A stretch of DNA of 12,448 bases from Dunaliella salina. Its lineage: Eukaryota; Chlorophyta; Chlorophyceae; Chlamydomonadales; Dunaliellaceae. Both the position numbers and the translations under genes were made by a program. Below, in pieces: positions 1 through 10,104 of the stretch (the stretch's first letter is position 1; each line of letters begins with the position of its first letter). The notes under the pieces were generated by a model that did no database searches, was not told the DNA's origin, and worked only from the letters and a program-made list of their open reading frames with translations. Location: contig MU070624.1 in the NCBI GenBank assembly GCA_002284615.2, positions 29,405 through 41,852 of the forward strand, given 5' to 3'.

Positions 1-65
<65 letters not shown>
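1..65. repeat. (CA)n dinucleotide microsatellite, at least 32 units
   Basis: Perfect alternating CA from the window edge to 65; the true length is unknown because it begins outside the window. A GC-alternating palindrome, GCGCGCATGCGCGC, follows at 76-89. Both sequence types can adopt Z-DNA. Confidence 0.97.
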
Positions 66-69
<4 letters not shown>

Positions 70-657
70 TGTTGCGCGCGCATGCGCGCTTGCATTTCCA
101 GGTCGAGAGAGGCAATTGCTCCAGCAAGCAGGCAGCCCATGTATGGCGTCAGGTGCTACAGAAGTGGAACAGCCCCAAGACACCTTTCAGTCAGGTTAGT
201 AAGAGGCATGCATTTCAGATTGTGACTGTCTGATCTGACTCAGGCCTAGTCATCAGTGCCAATGCCACCCTCCAGCACAATCCTCGACAGACACTCTTGC
301 TTGATTGAAGTAGCAGAATGCTTGTGGCAGCAGAGCTACAAGGAAAAGCAAGCAGGAAGGCGAGATGAAGTTAACAAGTCGACAGGATAGCAACGCGGAA
401 TGTTTTGTGAGTCGCTTGCTTGTTGTTGCGGGGGTTCTAGCGGATGTGCTCAGTTTGCTGCCAAGTCCTGGGGTGTACCATGCTAGGGCTCTTGTACGCT
501 GTGTGCTGATATCATATGTGATGGCTTCACAGGTGTGTGTGGCAAGCCAGGGCTTCAGACGCAAAGTGCTAATATCCACATGTGATGGCGTCACGGGCTA
601 ATGGACCCACCAAAGAGAAGTCTCTTGAATTCCACTAGGGGTTTTCCTTCCCTGGAA

Positions 658-1003
658 TCTGCTGAAGACTAATGTTGTAGACCAATGCTGTAGATTTATG
701 CTTTAGACTAATGCGGTACACTACCGTACCGCTCCGGGACCATTACGCATTAATTTTTTTTCAAGGGGCGCGTATTGCGTAATGGGGTTTTCAGGGGGGT
801 GCGAAAAGGTGTGCAAAGGTGCATGAAAAACCCTTTGAACAGGGTGCGTACTGATGCGTAATGGAGAAATTTAATCGCTCGGGGGTGCAAGCTGGTCACG
901 GAGCAGTGCGGTAACGCTGTGGACTAATGCTGTAGATTAATGATGTAGACCAATGCTGTAGACCAGCGGTATCGGCTAATGCTGTAGGATAATGGAGCAG
1001 CAG
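658..1003. repeat. 13-bp minisatellite split by a TIR element
   Basis: Units resembling AATGCTGTAGACC repeat head to tail. Starts on the left are at 658, 671, 684, 697 and 710. On the right they are at 913, 926, 939, 952, 965, 978 and 991. The two halves are separated only by the small TIR element at 724-911. Removing that element and one TA restores the 13-bp register exactly. Confidence 0.85.
724..911. mobile_element. 188-bp TIR element (MITE), copy 1, TA target duplication
   Basis: The left end CCGTACCGCTCCGGGACCA is matched in inverse orientation by the right end at 893-911, with 3 mismatches in 19. TA flanks both sides (722-723 and 912-913). The element contains inverted and direct copies of ATTACGCA/TGCGTAAT near its ends and has no coding capacity. 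TIRs plus a TA duplication fit a non-autonomous element of the Tc1/mariner-like type, though other TA-targeting superfamilies are possible. A relative lies at 4847-5038. Confidence 0.75.
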
Positions 1004-1274
1004 CAGCACGGCTGTGCCCGCACCGCGTAATGCTTCCAGTGATGCCCCTGCTGCTCATGGTCTCTCCTTTTCCAGTACTAGGTCTGTGTTTGCTCTGATT
1101 GTGGTATCTACATTTTGCAGATGCTCATAGGCGGGCATAAATGAATTTGTTGTACTCACACAGGAGGGAAGCAATAGGCATGAACATGATTGTGATACTC
1201 TCATTGTGGAGAAGAAATGCGTGAATACAAGTGCAGTGGATGCAAATGTCGCTGACGCAGGCAAGGAAACGGGC

Positions 1275-1367
1275 ATGAACACGCCCACGCGGCAAGAGCG
1301 TGACCTGGGCTTTGAACATGCTGACCTGGCAGAGACGCAGCACCACCTTCAGACCTGCCTGGCCATG
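1275..1367 (+). CDS. Exon 1 (first supported exon) of the PUB-UBX gene
   Basis: The exon ends at a good donor (ATG|gtaagg) in phase 0. From the in-frame ATG at 1275 it encodes 31 residues, ending ETQHHLQTCLAM, and reads directly into the PUB domain of exon 2. The same frame stays open upstream to 1131, after a TAG at 1128. The coding part could therefore begin at an acceptor instead: cacacag ending at 1163 (phase 0) or gacgcag ending at 1260 (phase 2). The H-x3-C in HHLQTC resembles the second half of the zinc finger found before the PUB domain in plant PUX2, but the matching C-x2-C is not visible at the usual distance. If present, that finger is degenerate or continues in an unseen upstream exon. 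The end is well supported; the start is not. Confidence 0.6.
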
Positions 1368-4300
1368 GTAAGGCCCATGCCCAGCATCCAAAGCTGCACC
1401 GACAAGATGCAGTGTGTGCCAAGGAGGTGCCAGGCATTTGTGACACCTCCTGCTCTGTACATGGAGAAGAGCTGCTCAGGATTTGGGACAGGGAGTGCAC
1501 CCCCTTGTCCTGGTACCTGCTGAGCACCGGGAGTCTGCGAGTGCAGCATTTTTGCGCCTTCCATCAGCTGGACCAGCTCCTGTGCATGCCCGTTTGTGCG
1601 TGTCTCTGCATGCTTGCTGCCAGCTGCTGCTAGGTTTGCAGTCAAGGCTGAGGTGTTCTCATCGATCTTGCTTGCATGCGGGCACACTGCAGATGATGTC
1701 CCAGGGGGGGGACGTGGGCAAGGCGGCCTGTGAGCTGCTGTTCCGCATCCTGCACAACATTCTTGAGGACCCTCAGAGGAATCCCAAATTCAGGTGCGGG
1801 CCGTGGTGTTGTTCCCTTTTCTTTGATGTATTTTCTGGGTGTGTACACGGGCTCCTTTGATTTGGATCAACCCAGATTCAGGTTGGGAAAACGTCTGCAA
1901 GTAGTCAAAAGCTTGTGTCCTGTGCGTGGTCGTAAACAGGGTGTTTCAGTCAAGGATCCAAGGAGTCACATTTGAAGGCAATGGTCATTACAGTAAGTCA
2001 AGGAATCAAGGAGTCACATTTGAGGGCAATTCTCATTACAGTCAGTCAAGGGATCAAGGAAACATGTTTGAGGGCAATGCTCATTACAGTCAGTCGAGGA
2101 ATTTAGGAAACATGTCAGAAGACATTGGTCATTACAGTCAGTCAAGGAATTAAGGAATCAGAAATGAAGGCAAAGGCCATTACAACGCCAAATGCCGGCC
2201 ATGCTGCTGGTGTAGTCTTGTTCCTGGCTGTCCTGGCATGAAAGGCTAGACCTTCAATTTAAAATCGTTGAGCCACACGACACTTTCTGCATGTCTCATC
2301 CTGCGAACTGAGCGCACCGGAAATGCCATACACCTTGTAGAAATGGACACATTTCGCAACTAGAAAAAAAGGGATAATTAGTTTACAACTACCCGTCAAC
2401 CATGCAGCCCAAAAGTTATTATTTGTGCACATCGCTAAAGTTTTCAGCCGCAACCATGCTGAGGCTTCTGCCCACCATGACCTGCAGAAGCAGGATGGGC
2501 ATCACCTCCATGATTTCAAACAAATGTCGCCTCATACTCAATCTAACGACATGCTCACAAGCCTTTTGGCGCTATTTCGACCCATGTCACGCCCCCTGCC
2601 TGCCACACCCCCCCCCCCCCCCTCCCCTCCATCTTTCCTCACTGCTACCCTTTTTCCTGCCCCTTCTCCCGCTGCTTAAAGAGGTTATGTCATTATGGCA
2701 CCATCTACAATTGCTGCTCTTCATTTGCTTTGGCATCAGTTACGTTTGCTGCTTCTCAATTTGTTTTTGGCAATTAGCTGGAATTGTTGCTTCTCAAATG
2801 ATTTGGCAAAGAATGCTTCAAGCATTCCTCCATGCATCCAATGGAAAGGGTCAAATCCCCCCCCCTCCGGCTTCACTGCTGGTGGGCAGGTGTGGGCAAG
2901 GGGCTCCAGGGTCATGATGCTGAAGGAGGTACACTCTTGCCTCTTGCTCTCAGAGAGCAATTTTGACACGCACCACCACGTACCCTTAAACGTTTTATTG
3001 ACTAGCGCGCAGTCTCTGCACAGGGCCAAAAATGCTTTAGCATTGTAGGTGGTAATTTGGTGGGCATGTGGAGGCAAGGGGCTCCAATAGCGCTACTCCC
3101 ATATCATGTCATATCTGATCTATTATTAGGGTGCGAGGTCAGTATATACTGTATACTAGTATGTACTACAGTATATACTAGTATATGGGGGTCGTATACT
3201 GGTATACAGTTTCGAACTCAGAAACTCAGAGCGCTGAGTTTGTGAGCTCAGTGCAAAATTTGTGCGTCTTGTGAAGTAGACAGTCAGAAAGAAGTAAAGA
3301 AGTAAAGATGGCACCCAAACTGATGTCAATCGGAGGGGAAGCGGTCGCGTCTAGGTTGAGAAACTCACAATCTTGTGCTTGCAGGCATTAGCAATTTACT
3401 CAGCTCAAAGAGCACAAGCACAAGCAGAGCTTTGAACTTCATCTTGGGGAGCGAGGGGAGCCATGTACACAAAGGTGCAAGTGTTGAAGGACATCATCTG
3501 CTCAGTCAAATTCTTCGAAGCCATCAAACAGCACAAAGTCTCATTTGCATGAGAATTTGCATGAGCATGCAGCCCAACGGGCCTGTCCATGCAGGCTGAG
3601 CAAGCTGAGTTAATTGCTCCCAGGCTGTCAAACAGCACTTCTCATTTTGCATGGGCATGGAGCACACGGGGCTTGATGCTGGTCCATGTAGGCTGTGCAA
3701 GCCGAGGGCTCCAAGTGTAAGCTTGGGAAACTGGTAGCTGTTAAGCATTAGAGATCTTGAGCTTTATTCCAGTTTTGACAGCCTCTTTGTGCAGGTCGGT
3801 TTTGCTATTCTTTAACAAGACTTGAGACGTGCCCATTCTTAGAACAACAGATTGGGGCTCCAGGAAGGGCCCATGTAGATGTTTGAGTGTGTACGGATAA
3901 TCTGATGCCTTACCTCACAATTTTTGGCTCAATATTTCTTTACAAAAACATCAGCAGTAAATTCCTGGGGGTCAAAAACCAATCCTAAGCAAGAAGTGGT
4001 GTCATTTTTCCTACTTTGTGGACTAGTATATACTGTAGTATATACTACATACTAGTGTATATATACTGCTTTTAGATCCCATATACTAGTATACCTCGCA
4101 CCCTATCTATAATGCATGACCTGAATCCAGTCCTTGTGCAATCGCTTTGCTTCTGGATGCTGAAATAATCTTGGGTGCTGATGGAGGGACGCTGCTGACC
4201 ACTGGTGCCTCTTGCTCCCAAACAAGTAATATCTACAGTCTTGCACCACCATGCACCCCTGAAATAAAAGTTTATTGAACTGGTGCGCAGTCACCGCACG

Positions 4301-7300
4301 GGGCAAAAAATGTTATTTGTACAAGGTGATACAATGTTTCCTATGCAAATAGTCCAAAGCATTCACTGAAGTTTCCTGAGGTGCTTGTACACCGAGGTGC
4401 TTTCCAGGGCTTTGGGGCATTTTTCACCTAAATCGAAGCATGTTTGGAAAAAGCATTCTTGCATTTTCTCTGAACTACCAGCAAGCACGCCAGGACGACT
4501 GCTTCCTATGGATTGTTGAGTTATGCCACAAATATTTTGATTGCTGTGATGAAGGGAAGCATATGTAGGTGTACGTCAGTCGTTGGGAAGTGCAGGCACA
4601 GAAGGGAACATCGAGCTTGCCCCCCCACTTTTTCACCACCTTGCAGGGCTTGACCATGCTTCTCATGGAATCAAGTTGGGGCCAGCTGATGGCCTAGCTG
4701 AAGGCATGCAAGCGTATTTTTTTAAAAATCTGATCTAGTGATGCAACTTGACCCTGCACAACACAAGAGCAGTGGTGTTCCTCGGATGCAGGTGCTGCGG
4801 GATACCTACGATGATTCTTCCATGCGGCAGAAGCCTGCAATATATACCGTACAGACCTGTGACCATTACGCACCCACTTTTTTCAGCAATTGAATTTCTC
4901 CTTTACGCACACACCATTACGCGCCCTAATGTTCCGAAAAACTCCAAAATCCCACCTAATCTGCACCTCGACACCATTTTTTTGTGCATTATGCGGCCCA
5001 TGTAAAAAGATACTTAGTGCGTAATGATCATGGGTCGATACCAGCAAGTCATAATTTGCCTGCACAGCTGAAGTATCTGCTCAGGGTCTCAGCCGGGGGA
5101 CGGAATCCATTGGCTGTGTTGTTGAGGATTCTCAGTTTCTAGCAACTGCTGTGGCATGGCAGAAAAAGGTTCCATCGTGGCTTCCAGCACCGCACTTCCC
5201 GTCCTTGCACCTGAGTCCGGCGCAACTTTGCATGAGCTGCACGCACGAGGTTTGCGATTACCTGCTGGCAATATGAGCCGGATCCTGGGGTCGACTTGGG
5301 GGATTTCGTTGGGGCCCTTTGGTGGAGATTTTGGTCCTTCCTTAATGCACGCGGCCTAATGGCAAGCTGAGATCATTCTTTCTTGTCTTGTGCCAGACAA
5401 TTTGAAGGAAGGTGCCTGTGCATCATCAGGGGTGAAGGTAAAAATGCAAAGTAGAATTGGTCGATCTGAGCAGCTCTTAGGGTCCTCAACTGTGGTGAGG
5501 CCCCCGCTAGCTTGCTCGTTAGGGGGCTTTCCCTTAATGCATGGGGCCTCTGGCCTACGTAGACTTTTCTTTTCTTTCCTCAAAGGAAATTGTAAGATGT
5601 ACCATGCATGGGGGGCAAACCAGGTCTTCATGGGACGCTCAATTGTTTGTGCACAACATCCAACTGTTCCACTTTTGCAGAGCCGTACCAAGCACCAAAG
5701 CCTGTGCTGTGCATGGGACACACGTCATGCGCATGAAAGCGGAATGAAAAAACCTGGTATTTGCTGCGCAGCTCGACCTACCTGTGTGTTCGTTTGAAAA
5801 TTGGGCTGAAATGCTTGACCTGCTGTGTTAGCGCCATCAGATGTACCAGTTGGTTAAGTTGTCCAGCCCTGAATATTCCGTTGAATATGCAGGAATATGC
5901 AGACGAAATTGTTGAGCCGTATATATTCTCAAGGACGGTCCAGAGGCTGTACCGCTAGCTTTCAATCAAGCAAGCATGTAGGCGCAATGGGCTGCCCAGC
6001 TTGTTGGCAATGATGCAAGGTCTTGTGCATGCTGTCATCCCATTGAACCACCAAAGGCACAGTGATGCAATGCAGCCAAATTAAGCTGTTTAGCCCGCAG
6101 ATGATGCTGAGTCTTGAGGATGCAGTCGCCTCATTGAACCACTACAGGCACAATAATGCCATGCAGGAAAATCAAGCTATTCAGCCCGGATGATGCTAAG
6201 TCTTGTGCATGCAGCACCTCATTGCGCCCTCACTTTCACACAGCGGTACAATGCAGGCAAATCAAGCTGTCCTGCTCATCGATGATGATGCCTAGTCTTG
6301 AGAATGCAGTCTTGTCGTTAAACCATTACTGGTGCTGTGGTGCAATGCAGGCAAATCAAGCTGTCCAGCCCTCAGATGATGCAGGCACTGGAAGTCCCCG
6401 GAGTCCTCGAGTTCCTGGACGGCGTAGGCTTTGTCTTGTGCAGCAAGCCACTGGGAGAGCCGCAGCCTGGCTCTGAGGAGATGGTCCCCCTGGAAGTGGC
6501 ATTGCAGCCTTGCAACAGGCAGCTCATCGCCAGCTCGGATCGGTGCGTCCTGGTTTGGTGCTTGTACTGACAGTGAGCCTTGTGTTCCTCTGTTGGGTCA
6601 CAGGTAAAGCGTTACAAGAGTAAAGCCAGGCTACGCATAGGTCACACGAGCATAAGGTAACCTTTCAAAACGATTGTTTGCTAGTCTTTCTGCTCCGGCA
6701 GCATAGCCTGCCTAGAAATGCGTCCATCTTCCTGGAGCCTGGTCACAAAAGCAAAAGGGAATTGTTCAAAACAATGCATTGCTAGCTTTCCAGCTCAAGC
6801 AGCACCACCTGTCTGGATATGCGTCTGTCCTCCTGAATCCCTGTTACAAAAGCATCAAAACCAATGGCTGCTAGCCTGTCAACTGCCTGGAAAAGCGTTG
6901 GTTTTCGTGAAGGCTGAGCCTGCCGAGAAACCAGCCACGCAGCTCCACTGTCCATGACTGCTGAGCATGTCTAGTGCAGCACGTCCGCTGCAGCACGAAC
7001 TGCAAGCTTCAAATTTGCAGTCAGGACTTACTTTGAATGTATGCTTGCAAGCAAGCAATGATCTGGATTGAGGTCAGAGGGTGTATGTTCATGCGAAAGA
7101 AAAGTGGATAGCCACATTGCCTAGCTTTACCTGGGCCAAGGCAAGACGAGGCTTGGGGAGGCTATTTGGAAAAACAAGCATACCCCTAGGAGGTCATGAG
7201 TGTCAGCAAGATGTGGGGGAGGTTTACCCTGACATCCCCAAAGAATCCTCAAGTCCTCTTTAAAAAGAATTAAAAAAAAATGTGTCAAGGAGCAGTAAGT

Positions 7301-10055
7301 CTCCCTCACGAGAACACGAAAGGGGAAACAAAAAACTACATAGACAGGGAGAACTCTCCCCACATCAATCAAGGAAAGGGAGACACATTGGCTCAAAGAG
7401 CCGTGAGATTCCCTAACCAGAAGGTGAGAGGGAAGTTCATGCGGTTCTGACGGGGTTCTGGCAGCTCGCGGCTCCAGGGCACCAGGGTTACGATGAGCAT
7501 TTTTGTTCTTGATGGCACATCTGGTTGAGGTAAGTTTGTGCGCAAATTGTACAGATGGACGTGGAGCTGCCGCGCAAGTTTGCAGAACTTAAGAGAGTCT
7601 ATCCCTAGCTTTTGTGTTGATCAATGGTTCGGGCAGTGTAAATTGTCCCTTTCATGCCTAGGAGAATTGTATGCAGAGTGATCTTGGCACCTTGGAGCTG
7701 TTTGCAGAGTTCACTATGTTGTTGCCGTGAGGTCCTCTTGTTGGGCACCAGGCCTTATCTCCACAGCATTTGACTTCTATCTATGGTGAATATGACGGTT
7801 TTGCGCATTCAATTCATGGGGTTGCCTGGCCAGAGTCGTGGTGCTTGTTGATGCTGTGCTGCCTGGGAAGTGTACAGTCTTGGCAGTGTTATGGAGTTGG
7901 GGATCAGAAATAAGCGCCTGGGTATGCAGTAGTATGATGGCACTGAGGTGAAGATACCAATGGCAACATTTGAGCAACAGAAGATGAACCCCAAGGCGCT
8001 ATTGCAGTGCATGAATGTCAGCCTGAGTTGCTATATGCCTGCTGCCCCAACCCACAATGGACCATTATATGTAGGTGGTCAGCTTTAGGCCAGCTGAGCA
8101 CCAAGCATCACGCTCTTATGGCGATTCACCAAAGTTGTCCTTGAGGCCAAGTTACAGCTTTTTGAAGAGGAAGGCCCCTTGCATTGATGAGTTGGTCCAG
8201 TGCATGAGGGGGACCTTTGTAAGCAGGCCTTGAGAGTGGGTTATTGCGCTTATTTTCTGGGAGCGGCTTGTGATTTTTGTAGCCTTGCTCGCTTGCCCAA
8301 CAACAGGTTGCACAGAGCCCCGCTCTGCTTGTTCTTGACCATGCTCTTGCCCAGCCTACCACGCCTACCCAAAATGCAAAACATGAGGTCACAGCAGCTC
8401 TCTTGGTACGTGCTGCATATTGTATGCTTTCTGCGCCTAATTTGACGCTTAAGCACAGCCCAAGCATTCATGGAGTCCTAAATGTTTGATATGTGTCCCC
8501 ATCAGACAGCACAGGACCTGTCACAACCCATGGCATCGATTTGCTATCACCTTGATTGCCATCATACCATAGGGCCCTTATTGCCTGCGCGCTGCAGGCA
8601 CTATGCCGTCCTCCCTGCACCTGCCCCCTTGGCACCGTTGACAGTAGGAAAGCAGGAAGTGCAGCAAGTGTTGCATGGCATGGGCGTCACAACGCCTGGC
8701 TCATCAGGCCACGTGCACAAGGCTGCCGGACTTGGAGCGCCTTCAGCACTGCCCCTGGCTAGCAGGTAAAGCAGGAAGTGCAGCACGTATTGCATGGGGT
8801 GGGCGTCGCAACGCCTGGCTCATCAGGCCCAATGCGCAAGGCTGCAGGACTCGGAGCGCCTGCAACGCTCACCTGGCTATCAGGTAAAGCAGGAATTGCG
8901 GCATGTATTGTATGGGCGTTGCAACGCCTGGCTCATCAGGCCCATTGCACGAGCCTGCAAGCCGTGCAGCGCCTGCAACACTGCCCCTGGCTAGCAGGTA
9001 AAGCAGGAAGTGCAGCACGTGTTGCGTGGCATGGGCATCGCAACTCATGGCTCGTCAGGCCAACTGCACGGGGCTGCAGGACTCGGAGTGCCTGCAGCAC
9101 TGCCCCTGGCTGCAGGTGTGCGCGCTTGCTGCCTTTGTTTGTGGCAACTGCCAGTGGCAACTTAGGGCTTGCAGGCATGGCATGGGCATGGAGCAGACTC
9201 GCAGGTGCGGAATTTGCCAGCAGGTGTCTTTGTGCTCATTGCATCCAAGTGCCTGTCTTGGACGGGACTGGGATGTGCACAGGGACCTGCAGTCCGACGT
9301 GGCAGAACCTGGGAGGTTTTCGGTGCTGTACCATGGTCTTATACCAGCTGCACCTGCACTTCCCTCTGAAGAGCGTACAGCTTCGTGCTTACTCCAATCC
9401 ACGTGTTGCTTCTGATACCTTGAGGGGGCTCACATCACAGCATTTTTGGCGGGGCGTCTGGAGGAGTGCTCACCCCCAAGGGAAACCTCCCGTTTTTATG
9501 TCCCTCCTTTGTACTTGCCTCCAGGCTGTGGAGCGCATGGACCTCGTCAGAGTCGTGCAGATCATGGGCCTTGTGAGCGTCATTGTGGATTGTGGGCCTT
9601 GTGAGAATTGTTGTGAATGGTGGGACGTTGTGTAAGTCATTGTGGACCATGGGCTGCGCGAGAGCCGTTGTGGGTTATGGGCCGTGCAAGTGTCATTGCA
9701 GGTCATGTGACCTCGTGAGAGTCATTGCGGATCATGTGACCTTGCGAGCACTGTTGTGGACCATCGGCTTTGTGAGAGTCGTTGCGGGTCATGGAACCTT
9801 ACAAGAGTCATTGTGGATCATGGGCCTTGTGAGAGTCGTTGTGGGTCATTTGACCTTGCAAGAACTGTTGTGGATCACGGGCCTTCTGAGAGTCATTGTG
9901 GACTGTTTGGCTTTATTTGAGTAGTTTTGGATCATGGATCTCTGTGTTGCATGGTCTCCTTGCAATTGCACTACAAGAAAGGAGTTGGGCAATTTGCTTT
10001 CCATGGCTCTGCTTACAGGGACACCAAGCCAAGCCAGTCCGGTGGAGCTCAGCAG

Positions 10056-10104
<49 letters not shown>

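Larger units (their letters stand above)
1..1274. other. Sequence upstream of the first supported exon; no gene identified
   Basis: This stretch contains the terminal CA tract, a GC palindrome, a short direct duplication (about 507-533 and 567-597, sharing the core TGATGG(C)TTCAC/TGATGGCGTCAC), a 13-bp minisatellite and a small TIR element. It could be promoter and 5' untranslated sequence, or an intron between unseen 5' exons. I see no TATA box or coding exon that I can defend. The open frames at 365-601 (+) and 253-594 (-) overlap each other and show no family motif. Confidence 0.5.
1794..6350 (+). other. Intron 2 (4557 bp), repeat- and element-rich, splitting the PUB domain
   Basis: Donor gtgcgg, acceptor caatgcag; phase 2. 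It carries a 48-bp minisatellite, a C15 tract, a direct-repeat pair, the 975-bp TIR element, the second small TIR element and the tandem acceptor copies at its 3' end. I see nothing with gene-like character at 5045-6000. The 121-codon frame on the - strand at 5356-5721 and the overlapping + frames match no family I know. Confidence 0.75.
6543..10018 (+). other. Intron 3 (3476 bp), minisatellite-rich
   Basis: Donor gtgcgt, acceptor gcttacag; phase 2. It contains minisatellites of about 101 bp, 117 bp and 28/29 bp. Between them, 6910-8600 and 9120-9530 hold no recognisable gene. Segment 7555-8300 has patchy open frames on both strands that might be a decayed mobile element, but nothing matches a named protein family. 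A small in-frame exon completing the PUB domain could be hidden here. Confidence 0.65.

Noticed and set aside
1082..1112. Short C-x-C-x2-C reading upstream of exon 1, considered as the missing zinc-finger half
   Set aside because: The Cys spacing and distance to HHLQTC do not fit the finger, and the flanking splice sites are weak.
1926..2153. 75-codon + frame with four 16-residue repeats, considered as a repeat-protein exon
   Set aside because: It ends in a stop in the fifth unit and does not join exon 2 to exon 3, which connect directly in phase through conserved PUB sequence.
1629..2200. CRISPR-like array suggested by regular repeats
   Set aside because: The 48-bp units are contiguous and diverged, with no unique spacers, and the context is a eukaryotic intron.
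2402..2917. 171-codon + frame, considered as a coding exon
   Set aside because: It contains proline and serine runs from the C15 and pyrimidine tract and hydrophobic runs from T-rich sequence, without conserved motifs.
5356..5797. Overlapping open frames on both strands (121 codons - and 135 codons +)
   Set aside because: Neither shows a recognisable family, and both lie within intron 2. The tempting acceptor at 5680 gives no PUB-like continuation from exon 2.
7441..7540. Possible extra exon between exons 3 and 4 (acceptor near 7461, donor GAG|gtaagt near 7531)
   Set aside because: In the required phase 2 the reading meets TGA just before the donor.
8778..9635. 285-codon + strand open frame, the longest in the window
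   Set aside because: It runs through two unrelated minisatellites whose unit lengths are not all multiples of three, so successive units are read in different frames. It is rich in Cys/Trp/His with no domain pattern and lies within intron 3.
9583..9924. 113-codon + frame with 19-residue periodic repeats, possibly a repeat protein
   Set aside because: The periodicity comes from the 57-bp minisatellite, and there is no start context or flanking coding sequence.
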